In this document: piece by piece, positions 34,901-45,652 of the stretch
Layout: each line of letters starts with the position of its first letter
Position numbering within the stretch: the stretch's first letter is position 1
Assembly: GCF_030272615.1 (NCBI RefSeq)
Contig: NC_081406.1
Coordinates: 261,507,386-261,571,385 of the forward strand
DNA: 64,000 bases
Source of the DNA: Cryptomeria japonica
Lineage: Eukaryota; Streptophyta; Pinopsida; Cupressales; Cupressaceae
Direction: 5' to 3'
Translations under genes and position numbers: made by a program
The notes under the pieces: model-generated
The model's input: the letters and a program-made list of their open reading frames with translations, nothing else
What the model was told of the DNA's origin: nothing
Databases searched by the model: none

Positions 34901-35027
34901 ATTGCTCAAATTAGAAAGAGAAAAAGAGAAAATAATAAACATGGCAAAATTTTTGAGATCTAAACTAAGTCCAAGATTGGACTATTTAGCATCTCTGCGT
35001 AAGGAAATCTCAGAGGCACTAACATAG
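31974..35027 (+). pseudogene. NonD ORF2: 1017-codon unknown protein with four stops
   Basis: A single frame runs from the ATG at 31974 (MASSSAPEFIANPIV) to the stop at 35025, with no frameshift. It is broken at codon 21 (TGA, 32034), 263 (TAG, 32760), 774 (TAG, 34293) and 864 (TAG, 34563). The N-terminal third contains the block HGSFFWLDSVHKITKVAVKA (about residue 120), followed by VTGLPSTG, and later FRFGNLLVCLMLHITK. NonF ORF2 has the matching block HDEFMWLDNLHKITKVVI, so the domain is conserved between families. The middle is Lys-rich and basic (TPKKKLTPKKKKK, about residue 485), possibly nuclear or nucleic-acid binding. The last 150 residues form a coiled coil. No membrane segment, DDE, RT or protease motif is seen. 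The function is unknown. Confidence 0.8.
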
Positions 35028-35386
35028 GGTAGCAAAACACCGGCATAGCACTTGCAGCATCTCACCGGTACAGTATACAAAATTGAGATAGAAATAAAGG
35101 AGAGCAAGAAGTTTATGGATGGTATAAACTTAATTTTGAGAGATATTCTTCAGATAATAACTACCCAACTACAAGGTTGAGGTTATGAATTGGTACAACT
35201 ACAAAATCTACTAACCTTTGTCATTGATGCCAAAGGGGGAGTAGTAGATGAGAAAATTCAAAACACAGGGATCACATGCTCAGGGGGAGCTCTCACATTT
35301 TTTATAACATTTTTTTGGTATACACATTTTTGGATATCTTTTTGAAATTTCTCATGAGTGTTGCCATCAATGCCAAAGGGGGAGAT
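35028..35386 (+). other. NonD 3' untranslated region and PPT
   Basis: This is non-coding. Purine tracts occur at about 35233 (AAAGGGGGAG), 35281 (CAGGGGGAG) and finally CCAAAGGGGGAGAT at 35373-35386 next to the LTR. GTTGCCATCAATG (35360-35372) is a perfect inverted match to CATTGATGGCAAC (35439-35451) inside the LTR. Confidence 0.8.
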
Positions 35387-36323
35387 TGTTGGCATATGGA
35401 CACTTCAATGAGACATTGTGTGTGATTGAAGGTTTTGTCATTGATGGCAACCTTGCAATCCTATGGCATTGGCAAGACATTATACCGACAAAGCATTACA
35501 TAGGCAACCTTGCAATCCTATGGCACTAGCAAGACATTATACCAGCAAAGCATTACACAAGCAACCTTGCAATCCTATGGCACTGGCAAGACATTATACC
35601 GGCAAAGCATTACTCAAACAAAACAGTGCTCTGACATCAACAAAATCAATCTACACCAGCACCGACATAGAAGATGTACACCGACACATAAGCAAATATG
35701 TATACTGGCATAGAGGCCGAAAAGATTTTTGATATGTAATATTTTGTATATCATTGTAAGTCGACTTGGCAAATTGTAAAATGACTCTTGTATATAAAAG
35801 AGATCATTGTAGGCATTTGTAGGATATGGATAAAAAGCAATAAATAAATTATAAGGCAGACCTAATGTGCGAATTGTAGGTCAAGGGTATATGTAAAGAA
35901 CAGAGCAAGAACCGGTACTGAATCTGGCATTGAAGATGCTATTGTAAAGCAGTATAGAATATTGGATTTGTGTAAATCCTCATTGTAAGTCAGTGTGACT
36001 TCTTATTGAGCAGTGAGCTCTAGGCAGTTGGACTTCCTCCATGTGCAAACCCCTATTGTAAGTAATATTCTCTTATTGGCCAGTAAGTGAATATTGTGGG
36101 TCACAAATCCCACCGAGGTTTTTCCCACACCGGGTTTCCTCGTTAAACATTTTGTGTTATGGTGTTCTTTTCATGTGGATGTTTTTGATTCTATTATTTG
36201 CATTAATTCTTGCATACCGGTATACTGTTACTTTATATTTTGCATATTCAGTTTTAAGAAAATTACATTACCGGTCAGATACTGATTCACCCCCCCCTCT
36301 CAGTATCTGTGGGAACCCTAACA
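35387..36323 (+). repeat. NonD 3' LTR (937 bp)
   Basis: It has the same length and layout as 29502-30438, including the 57-bp triplication at 35446-35616, TATATAAAAG at 35791, and the 10-bp hairpin stem 36276-36285 with 36300-36309. Confidence 0.95.
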
Positions 36324-37255
36324 CATATCAGGATCAGAGAAGGTGATGAGTAGAAGATAACATTTAAGATAAATGAAAGACTATATGAATGGTTGGTGAT
36401 ACCTTTTGGATTGATTAATGCACTGAGTACTTTCATGAGGCTGATGAATGAGGTATTGAAGAAATTATTGGGTAAGTTTGTTATTGTGTATTTGGATGAC
36501 ATTCTAATTTTCAGTAAAACAAAAGAGGAGCATTTGTTGCAGTTAAGACAAGTTTTGCAGAGGTTGAGAGAAGAAAAGTTGTTGATCAGTATCAAGAAGT
36601 GTACTTTTATAAAGGATGAGTTAGTCTATTTAGGATTTGTGATGTCCGAGGATTGTTTGAAGATGGACCTTGAGAAACTAAAAGCCATTTGTTGAGTGGC
36701 CTACACCGAAAATAATTGGGGAGGTAAGATCATTTCATGGATTGGCTAGTTTTTACCAGAATTTTATCAAAAATTTCAGTTCAGTTTCCAACCCTATGAC
36801 TGAGACAATGAGAGGAGATCGAAAGGAATTCAAGTGGACCACCAGAAAAAACAAATTTTTTGAATTGTTGAAGCAAAAAGTGACTGAGAATCGTGTGTTG
36901 GCTTTACCGGATTTCAATAAAGTATTTGAAGTGGATTGTGATGCAAGTAAAACAACAATAGGAGCAGTAGCCTATTTCAGTGAGAAATTAAATGATGCTC
37001 ATAAGAGATATTCAGTGTATGATTAGGAATTTTATGCCATAGTTCAATCCTTGAAGAAATGGAGACACTACTTGTTGCCTAAGGAGTTTGTGTTGTATAC
37101 AGATCATCAAGCTTTGCAGTATTTGAACAGTAAGAGTAAGTTGAATAAGAGACATATGAGATGGGTAGAATTCTTACAGAGTTATACCTTTGTTGTAAAG
37201 CATAGAAGTGGAAAATATAACCAAGTTGCTGATGCATTGAGTACGAGAAGGAATT
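36324..37255 (+). pseudogene. GypC reverse transcriptase (rest) and RNase H
   Basis: RT resumes after NonD with IRIREGDE, then [19 protein letters not shown] and the catalytic [11 protein letters not shown] (about 36487-36520). One frameshift at about 36695 separates the thumb (FHGLASFYQNFIKNFS). RNase H starts at about 36900 (VFEVDCDASKTTIGAVAY). It has a TAG at 37024, then YTDHQALQYLNSKSKLNKRH and HRSGKYNQVADALS. The catalytic Asp residues of both domains look intact. Confidence 0.88.
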
Positions 37256-38764
37256 TGCTAACAGAGATGAGAGTGACAGTATTAGATTTTGAAGATTTCA
37301 AGACCTTGTATGATGAAGACCCAGATTTTGCAGAACCTTGGAAAGAATGTAGAGAACCGGTTATGGTTGATAGGAGCAAATGGTTGGATTATTTAATTCA
37401 TGATAGGATGTTATTCAAGGGAGTTCAGTTGTGCATACCTAAGAGTTCCATGAGAGAGAACTTGATAAAAAAGAAATATAGTGGAGGACTAGTTGGACAT
37501 TTTGGCATTGACAAAATAGTTACATTGGTGAGTGACCAGTACTTTTGGCCCCGGATTCATAAGGATGTTAAGAGATATGTGCAGAGTTGTAGAGTTTGTC
37601 AAGTTGCAAAGGGTAGTAGTCTGGATGTGGGATTGTATAAACCTTTGACAGTACCAGTAAAACCTTGAGAAGATATAAGCATGGATTTTCTATTTGAATT
37701 TTCTAAGACACTAAGAGGGAATGATTCTATATTTGTGGTAGTGGATATATTTTCAAATATGGCTCATTTCATACCTTGTAAGAAGACTTTAGATGCATTG
37801 CATGCAATAAACCTATTTTTCAAGGAAGTGGTGAGATTGCATGGATTACCTAAGAGCATAGTTTCAGACAGAGACACTAAGTTTGTTGGATATTTTTGGA
37901 GGACACTTTGGAAGAAGATGAAGATAGATTTGAAGTACAGTTCTACTTTTCATCCACAAAATGATAGATAGACAAAAGCTGTTAACCGGAGTTTGAGAAA
38001 TTTGTTGAGATGTTTAGTAGGAGATAAAACCAAAAGTTGGGATTTGATCATTTCACAAGTAGATTTTGCCTACAAGAATTTAGTGAATAGAAGTACCAGA
38101 AAAACACCTTTTGATATTGTTATCAGAGTGCACCCTAGAGGAATATCAGAATTGAGAGACATTAGCAGTGAAGACTGAAAGAGTTCAGAAGTAGAAGATT
38201 TTGCAGATCACATGGTCGCATTACATATTTAGGTTAAACAACATTTGGAAGATATGAACAACAAATATAAGGAGAAGGCAGATGAGAAGAGGAGATATAA
38301 GGAATTTGAAGTTGGCAATGAAGTGATGGTATAAAATGAAAAGAGAGATTCCCAGTTGGAACTTATAATAAGTTGCAGATGAAGAAGTTTGGACCCTATA
38401 ATATTTTGAGGAAGTTTAGTTCTGGAAATGCATATGAAGTGGAGCTACCGGATAGTCTAATTATTTCACCTATATTCAACATTGCAGATCTTCATGAGTA
38501 CCATGAGCTAGAATTTAGTCAGGACAATGTTGCAAACTTGGAGAAACAATTGCCCCATGAAGGAACCGAATCAAATTGAAGAGATTTTGGATAGTAGGAT
38601 TGGGCGTATACCTGAAATAGTCAGTATAAGGAATATCTTGTGAAGTGGAAGTGAAAACCAGTTGAAGATTCATCTTAGATTTTTCAGGTAGAGGTAGACC
38701 ACCTTGGTTTCCCTCTGACCCAACAAAGTGAGAGGCTCACTTTTTTTCATTAACCCTAGATGTT
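37256..38764 (+). pseudogene. GypC integrase with chromodomain remnant
   Basis: The zinc-binding HHCC block is at about 37495-37600 (GHFGIDKIVTLV, then SCRVCQVAKG). The core has [20 protein letters not shown] (first Asp) and [13 protein letters not shown] (second Asp). The third block reads HPQNDR, a TAG, then TKAVNRSL, where family members have TE: the catalytic Glu is Lys by a single G-to-A change. The C-terminus (LHEYHELEFSQDN) is followed at about 38630-38710 by YLVKWK, a stop, KPVEDSS and VEVDHLGFPL, a decayed chromodomain. In chromoviruses this domain guides insertion into heterochromatin. Confidence 0.85.
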
Positions 38765-39550
38765 TGATGTAGGAGCATCTCCGGTTCACAACAATCTTGC
38801 ATCAACCAAAAACATTTTCCTTTTTGTTTTGTTTTCTATTTGCAGTTTCAGTTTTCCTTTCTAGGTGTTTTGGTTTTGGCTCACAGTATCCAGTGGAGTT
38901 GGATTCTACTTGAAGACTTGATCATCTTTCTTGCTTTCAGACAATTGCATTTGGATCACTTTTCGATAAGATATTGATACCCGTTTCCATGGCAATTTCT
39001 TGTTGCCAGTTGTTCCTTTGTTACCGGTTGCTTGAGACCTATTTTGGTGACCTACCAAAACCCATTATGAAGCTTGCAAAGCCTTGTTCATTGATTTTGA
39101 TGTTCCTTGGCGTGTGGCTGACCTTCTACATTTCATCCTTTGTTTTTTTAGAAATCTCTTGGCAAAGGCCGACCTTTGTTATTTTCATGTTTGGTCTTGT
39201 TCTTCAGGTTTTGATCTCTTTTGGGTTGACCAGATCCTTTGGATCGATATATATATTTATAATCATGCTTTAGAATGCAATCAATTAGAAGCAATAAAAG
39301 TATTAGATAGATATAATGTACATAGAAGATAGATCTTTCAATTCAAGGTCCCGGTTGTGACCTATTCTACCAAGCCTGTGTGTCGGTATTTTGTAACCCT
39401 GTTGTTACCGGTTGGATGTAATCAAATTTCATGCAATAAACTATTTGTTCTACATTGCCTCCATCTATTTATGTGCTTCCATTATGTTTACTCTTGTTGA
39501 CCGGTCCAAATTGATCTCTTTGAGGTCCCTCCTCACCGATGACTACTTCA
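38765..39550 (+). repeat. GypC 3' LTR
   Basis: It starts TGATGTAGGAGCATC, ends GACTACTTCA, and is followed by the target duplication CACAT (39551-39555). Confidence 0.93.
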
Positions 39551-39555
39551 CACAT

Positions 39556-40901
39556 CCTTTGATGCCCAAGCCATCTATCATTGATCTAAGATAACAAACA
39601 TTTCTTCATAGCTCCTTCTAGTAGATACATGTTTCCACCAATCCTTTTCCCTGTTGTAATAACAATTTTAGATCCTTTCTGGATCTCACAACCATCATCC
39701 TAGAAAACAACATTGTAACCATTTTCGCACATCTATCCAACACTCAAGAGATTATGATGCAAACTCTTCACATAGTAAACATTGTTAGTATTATGCTTTC
39801 CATCAAAAGAAATGGAACCAATTCCCACAATTTGTGTTGTCTGATCATCTCCAAACCTAACAGAACCATCGCCATGCTTATCAAGTTTCACAAACTTACT
39901 TTTGTCACCAGTGATATGATTTGAACATCCACTATCGATCAACAATTCATTTCTATCTCTTCTAGCATGTAAAGCAATAACAACAGTCTTAGGAGTATCA
40001 ACCTTAGGTACATCTCTTTCTACTAAAAATAAGCAATCACCATCTTCATAATCTAATTCATTATCTGAAATATCAACATCATCTTTGACATAGTCTCTCT
40101 TATTAAATTTTCCTTTACCTTCTCTATATTTTTGTCTTGAACCTCTTTCTGGACACCTAGTAGCAATATGACCAATCTTTTCACAGCTAAAGCATTTAAG
40201 GGGTAACATACATTTGTATTTGTCGGTGCCTTTCTTTAATTTCCTTACAAAGTTTGTTTCCATCTCATATAAAATTTCATCTTCTGGATCTTCTTCAGAG
40301 GCTTTAAAGGCAAACTCAGTCCTAGCTTTATCTTTTCTAAACTTCCTTAAAGTTGCTCTCTAGTGAACTTCTTCTAATCATAAGTTTCTTCAGTAATCAA
40401 GATCTTATCACTATAACTTTTTGGTAGGGACATCAAGATCTTCTCAATTATGTCTTCATCTATCAAGGTGCTACCAAGTTCTCTGATTTCATTTACCGCA
40501 CTATCAACCTTCTGAAAGTAACTAGTTATGTCCTCTCCTTCTTCCATTTTCAAGTTCTCATATTTGTGCTTGGCTGTTAGCTTCTTTGATAATTTGACTC
40601 TATCATCTCCTTCATAAATATCTCTCAACTTTTCCCAAACCTCATAAGCAGTATTCAATGAAATAACCTTTGTCAATTCAGTCTTCGATAAAGCACTAAA
40701 GATAGAATACTTTGATTTTTCATTTTCTTCATAAGCTTGAATCTCATCAGGAGTGGTAAGACTATTTGTCAGTTGAGAATACTTATTTTCCACTACTTTC
40801 CAAGTGTTATATCCCAAAGATATCAAGTAGCCTTTTATCTTCACTTTCCAAAAACTATAGTCAGATCCTTCAAAGATAGGAATAGTCAATTTATGTGTCA
40901 T
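39556..40901 (-). pseudogene. gag: CopE gag and protease (before the GypC insertion)
   Basis: Gag begins at the ATG at 40901 (MTHKLTIPIFEGSDYSFWKV) and is open for 175 residues of UBN2-type Gag (YENLKMEEGEDITSYFQKVD). A frameshift between 40374 and 40263 separates the C-terminal frame, which has one complete knuckle, CFSCEKIGHIATRC (about 40195-40150). It also has the protease motif LLIDSGCSNHITGDKSKF (about 39955-39900) with DSG intact. The pre-integrase part continues to 39556 and resumes across GypC at 26509. Gag has a single knuckle and no long coiled coil. Confidence 0.85.
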
Positions 40902-40946
40902 CGAATCAGGATCTACCTCAAGTAGTTAAGCTCTTCTCCAAGAAAC

Positions 40947-40964
40947 CAAAGCTCTAATACCAAT
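40947..40964 (-). promoter_or_regulatory. CopE primer-binding site
   Basis: The plus strand reads AAGCTCTAATACCAATT; the complement TTGGTATTAGAGCTT is a tRNA-iMet-type PBS with one C-to-T change. Confidence 0.8.
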
Positions 40965-41436
40965 TGTTGAATATCTGGGCAACTAAGAGGCAAGGTGAAT
41001 CAATTGACATCTTAAAATAATTTCTTTTATTCTTTTCACATCTGGACCTAAATCAACATAATTAACCAAGACAGATATAACATGAAAAACATAAACATAA
41101 ATAGATCACACAAGAGCACTAGATATGATGTGGAAAACCCACGACAGGAAAAATCAAGGATAATGTTATTTCTCAATATAAAACACCGATTAAGGTGATT
41201 TTTACAAAAGGTGGCTCACTGCAAGTGGGCTCATTGCCTAGAAAAAGGCTCATTATCGAAGAAAAAAGAAAAATAAAGAAAGAATCTACCACTGAAACTT
41301 AATGTGCAAAGTTGGACTGCTTCTGGTGCCTCAATAATAACATATTCTCACATCTCACCAACTATCAAATCTTTCCTTTCCAATCTTGCATATCTTCAAT
41401 AACAATGCCACACTTTTTCCATACTAACACATCTAG
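40965..41436 (-). repeat. CopE 5' LTR, inner piece
   Basis: It aligns with 22654-23146 of the 3' LTR and breaks off at the NonF insertion (ACACATCTAG). The hairpin arm has decayed: CAACTAA faces TCAATTG. Confidence 0.87.
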
Positions 41437-42022
41437 TGTTGGAATCAAAGAACATTGAGAAGGGGGTGAATAAGTGTTCTGCAACTTTTAACTTTGTCAA
41501 TCTGTCCTTTAAACCACTTAATACATATGAGAGAAATTAAAGTGCAGAAACATAAAGTAAAGATTATCAACACCATAACACCAAAGTTTTACATGGAAAC
41601 CCAATAGAGGGAAAAACCACGATGGGATTCAAACCCACAATATTAATATACTCTATTAGAAGTATAAAAATATTGCATAATGGGAATGCACATGCTTTCA
41701 GGCACATTGCCTAGAGCTCCCTAGAGACCTTACCAACCAACACAAAACTTAACACCGGAGGCTACAAACCTAGAATAAGGTAAATTTTCATATCCACAAT
41801 ACATCTCCTAGATCGGAAAAGCAAAATAATCAACCAAAATAATCCGCTAACCAACAAACTATATACTGTCGAATACATTGTTCTCACCGAACCACACATA
41901 TACTTGATCAATCTTCAATTAATAATCTGGAATGATGAAAACATGAATTGCAGATGCCAAATCTGATATGAGTTGCCATCAATGACAACATCTCAACATA
42001 CATGCAGTGTCTCTTGCCAACA
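41437..42022 (-). repeat. NonF 3' LTR with internal deletion (586 bp)
   Basis: Both ends match the 1154-bp 5' LTR, but the middle is missing: the sequence passes from GCCTAGAGCTCCC (about 41710) straight to GAGACCTTACCAACCAACAC (about 41724), which are about 570 bases apart in the other LTR. The PPT-side inverted repeat GTTGCCATCAATG is at 41972-41984, pairing with 42037-42049 with one mismatch. Confidence 0.85.
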
Positions 42023-42750
42023 ATCTCCCCCTTTGGCATTGATGGAAACACTTAGTGAAAAATGACTAAGTGGCGGATCAAGACCAAAGTACTGTACACT
42101 CGACAACCAAGAATCTAATTACCGATTTCCAAAGAATCAAAGAATTAAAGAACTCCCCCTAAGATCAACATTTTTAACTTCTCTACACTCCTCCTATAAC
42201 ATCAATGACAAAGGTAGAGTCCCTGAAATCAAGAATTCTATATACATATGTACATACAAACTTCACAAAATCTTGAAAATATCTGCATATAGATTATTCA
42301 AAGAGTCCAAGTGACTATCCCAATCATCTTGCAGATTCTCAAAAATTGTTGTAAACCCACTGAGAAGATAGGACTGCATTTTGTTGTCTTGAGACCATCT
42401 AGATCATCTGCCTTGAGAGCATTCTGAGCATCTTGAAGAAAATTTAACATTATATCCAACTTAGTGACAATATGGCTCCCAAGTTCTCCAACTTTGTTGA
42501 TTAACCTTTCCCGATCATAGCTCAAACTCTAAATCTTCTCAAGTAATGAAATTACCCGATTTTCATGATGGCTTAATGAATTTGACAAAGGATCATCTGA
42601 CTAAGATAAGCTTTCCAACTAATCCTTGTAATCCCGAGACTTCTTCTCAATATCCGCAATGAACTTGTTCAAAGATAAGCATGATTCATACAAGTTTCCA
42701 CCTATGGTCATTGCATCCTACAATATTTTCACACAATTACATAATGTGCT
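42023..42750 (-). pseudogene. NonF ORF2 C-terminal part and 3' untranslated region
   Basis: The PPT (plus-strand TCTCCCCCTTTGG at 42024) is followed by 3' untranslated DNA to about 42290. Then comes a coiled-coil coding segment (frame 42525-42298: RLINKVGELGSHIVTKLDIM, then LNFLQDAQNALKADDLD) in the place of the coiled-coil end of NonD ORF2. It joins, across CopG, the segment starting at 49467. Stops are frequent. Confidence 0.55.
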
Positions 42751-43809
42751 TGTTAGGAACCGGAAGGCAACTGAGAGGGGGGGGGTGCGAATCAATTGTC
42801 TATAAATTACAACCCAATTATAACTTAATCAAACTTGATACTTAATACCGGTAAACCAAATTTAATGTCGGTTAACAGATTAATAGATAATATCAATACC
42901 AGTGAAACTTAATGTATGAAACAAAAAGAGAAACAACATCCACAACACATAACACATAGATTTTAACATGGAAATACTGTAAGGGGAAAAACAAGGGTGG
43001 GAAACCTTACCCACAATCAGATGATACTACTACAAATAGTATGTGTATACAAATGGGGTTTGCACATGAAGAAAGACCAACTACCTAGAGCACACTGCTC
43101 AAATGGTAGTCACAATGACTACAGTAGGATGGTTAAATCCTATAATAATGTACTACTCAAAATAGCATCTCCAATGCTAGATTCGGTATCGATTAAGCTC
43201 TAATAATCACCTTCAAACCTTCCTTGAACCTTCTCTATGATCTGCTCATATGATCTCCAATATTCGCACATACCATATCATGTCCTTTATCTCACAAATG
43301 AGATCTTACATATATACAAAACCTAAGACCAAATGTGTAGGTCGGCTCACTAAGAATATTACAATTAAATCAATTACAAATAAGTCTAGATGCGATGCAT
43401 CATATCGGCTCAATACATTTACAAAAATATCCAATCAATAAATCATCTCCATAACCTGTCGTGCTGATCTAGAATAGATAATGCATACCGGTCCATAACC
43501 TAGACCAATTTGCTGGTAACAACAAATATGTCAGCCCGATTATACCAATAACCAAAACACCAAAACCAAGTATCCAAACCATGTCTTCGACATAATCAAG
43601 TGATCTCCAAATGATAACAAGTCATCCTCAGTGTTAGTGAACAATATAACCTGTCGGTGGACAATATATCGGTGATTGTGCATAAGTCACTGAACTTGCT
43701 AATGAACACAATGTGTCAGTTCACCATAACCAATGTAACCATAGATATCCAGAAGGATAAGTGTTGACATCAATGACAAAACTAATGCAACACATCCATA
43801 ATACCAACA
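42751..43809 (-). repeat. CopG 3' LTR
   Basis: Its plus-strand edges are TGTTAGGAACCGG and ATACCAACA. It has the C-rich-loop hairpin near 42767-42805 (arms GGCAACTGA and TCAATTGTC on the plus strand) and a TATATAC stretch near 43310 on the plus strand. Confidence 0.92.
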
Positions 43810-44160
43810 ATCTCCCCCTTGGCATTGATGACAATACTAGATGGAAAAACATCTAAGTACCAAAACAAAATGCCAAAAACCAAAAACCAACACTCCAAAA
43901 TAGATCAGCACCATAAATCAAAATCAAAATGCAGAGAGCATATATCTCCCCCAATGAATAATCTCTCCCCCTAGGATAATTTTTTTCCATAGATATCTCT
44001 CCCCCTTTGACATCAAATGCCAAAGCAATAAAAAAATACTAGAACACACAATCAACTAATACAACCAACTACTCCCTCTGAGAAGTAGCTCTCCTCCATC
44101 AAAGCTGGAAAAAGGTTTCTCTGTTATTTTCTGCTAGTTTGATGTCAATCTTCAAATGTC
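43810..44160 (-). other. CopG PPT and 3' untranslated region
   Basis: Plus-strand pyrimidine runs lie at 43811 (TCTCCCCCTT, next to the LTR), about 43947 (TCTCCCCC), 43968 (TCTCCCCCTAGG), 44000 (TCTCCCCCTTTG) and 44068 (TACTCCCTCTG). The inverted repeat 43761-43775 with 43823-43837 has two mismatches. Confidence 0.7.
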
Positions 44161-45652
44161 TAAGTCTCTACCAGTGAGGGTATTACCCCAAGCTTCTCTC
44201 TGAGATATTCAAAAGTTTCCTTAGGCAAAGGCTTAGTAAAGATATCTGCAATCTATTCTTTAGTATTCACATAAATCAATCTTACTTATTTTGCTTCAAC
44301 ATTCTCTTTCAGAAAGTTATATTTGATAGAAACATGTTTAGTCTTAGAGTGAAATACCGGATTCTTTGATATATCAATTGTTGTTGAATTATCACAATAA
44401 ATGATTATAGGTTCTTTGCATTTTACCTTTATGTCCTTCAACATTTGCGTAATCCATAATACCTAAGTACAAATAGTTGTTGCTGCAACATATTTTGATT
44501 CTGCTTTTGATAATGATGTACAACTCTGCTTCTTGCTCAACCATGAAATCAATCTACTACCAAGAAAGAATGCTCTGTTAGTGGTGATCTTTCTATCATC
44601 TACATCTACTGCCCAATTTTCATCGGTGTATGCACATAAATCAAAATTTTCATCTTTAGGATACCATAAACCAAGATTTGTTGTGCCTTGTAGATACCGG
44701 AAAATCATTTTTATTGCTGATTTATGATTTTCTTTAGGATTACTCTGAAATCTTGAAACAATACATACTGCATTCATTATATCAGGTCTTGTTTGTGTTA
44801 AATACAGTAAACCTCCAATCATAGAATTGTATCTTGTCGGATTAACATGAGTTGAATCATCTTTCAATGTCAATTTATCAGTTGTAGTCATAGGAGTACT
44901 TACCGGTTTAGAGTTTTCCATACCAAATTTCTTAAGTAGTTCCTTCAAGTATTTTTCTTGACATATGAATATACCTTTATCAGTTTGTGAAATCTACAAT
45001 CCTAAAAAGAATTTTAACTCCCCAATTATAGACATTTCAAATTCTTCCTGCATCTTGTTAGCAAAGTCTTTACACAATCCATCTTCTCCTCCAAAAATGA
45101 TGTCATCAACAAAAAATTCAATAACCAAGATGTCATCATTAGTCACTTTGAAATATAAGTTGTTGTTTGCATTACCTTTAGTGTAACCAAGCATCAAAAG
45201 ATATTTGTCCAATCTAGCATACCAAGCTCTAGGGGCTTGCTTCAATCCATACAAAGCTTTCCTTAATCTACAAACCATATCTTTAACATTTGTCAATGAA
45301 AATCCATCAGGTTGTTCAATATAAACTTCCTCTTCAAGATCACCATTTAGAAATGCACATTTTACATCCATCTGATATACTTTATAGTTCTTATGAGCTA
45401 CAAATGCAAGAAATAATCCGTCTGCCTCAATTCTAGCTACCATGCAAAGGTTTCATTATAATCAATTCCCTCTTTCTGTGAATATCCTTTACACACCAAT
45501 CTTTCTTTGTTCTTGATTACCTTACCATCTTGATTAAGTTTATTTCTAAATACCCATTTAGTTCCAATTACATTTTTGTCTTTAAGTCGAGGAACTAATG
45601 TCCATGTATTGTTTTCTTCAATTTGTTCTAATTCATCTTCCATTGGTTTAAT
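44161..45652 (-). pseudogene. CopG reverse transcriptase and RNase H
   Basis: The RT start is in the frame 45643-45437 (MEDELEQIEENNTW, GTKWVFRNKLNQDG, LVCKGYSQKEGIDY). A frameshift precedes the frame 45443-44994, which has [34 protein letters not shown] and catalytic [10 protein letters not shown]. The thumb and RNase H follow in 44948-44463 (GMENSKPVSTPMT, AYTDENWAVDVDDRK, SLSKAESKYVAAT) and downstream to about 44165 (DNSTTIDISKNP, IFTKPLP). In the DADW motif the second Asp is Glu-shifted (TDENW). It is the clearest pol relative of CopB in the window. Confidence 0.9.

Larger units (their letters stand above)
29502..36323 (+). mobile_element. NonD, pol-less LTR element with two ORFs
   Basis: Two LTRs of exactly 937 bp (29502-30438, 35387-36323) are flanked by a perfect target duplication CATAT (29497-29501, 36324-36328) inside GypC RT. 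A PBS (30439) and a PPT (35374-35386) are present. The 4.9-kb interior encodes ORF1 (coiled coil, four CCHC knuckles) and a long ORF2; no protease, integrase, RT or RNase H motif is visible on either strand. It is therefore non-autonomous for reverse transcription. By hand count the LTRs differ at about 42 sites with no indels, mostly transitions. NonF is a diverged relative. Confidence 0.93.
26515..39550 (+). mobile_element. GypC, Ty3/gypsy chromodomain element nested in CopE
   Basis: LTRs of 779 and 786 bp (26515-27293, 38765-39550) lie inside a perfect 5-bp target duplication, CACAT (26510-26514 and 39551-39555). A PBS, gag, protease, RT, RNase H, integrase and a chromodomain remnant follow in Ty3 order. 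NonD splits RT; without NonD and its duplicated 5 bp the element is about 6.2 kb. The integrase-then-chromodomain order marks it as a chromovirus. It is unrelated to the copia elements and lacks their LTR hairpin. Confidence 0.93.

Noticed and set aside
31974-35027. Programmed stop-codon readthrough in NonD ORF2
   Set aside because: Four stops of two kinds at unrelated positions, each one transition from a sense codon, fit mutation better than recoding; no shared context or downstream structure was evident.
35028-35386. Hidden pol domain in NonD
   Set aside because: All frames between the LTRs were considered for DSG, DDE, YVDD/FVDD and RNase H signatures; none was found outside ORF1/ORF2, and ORF2 shows none.
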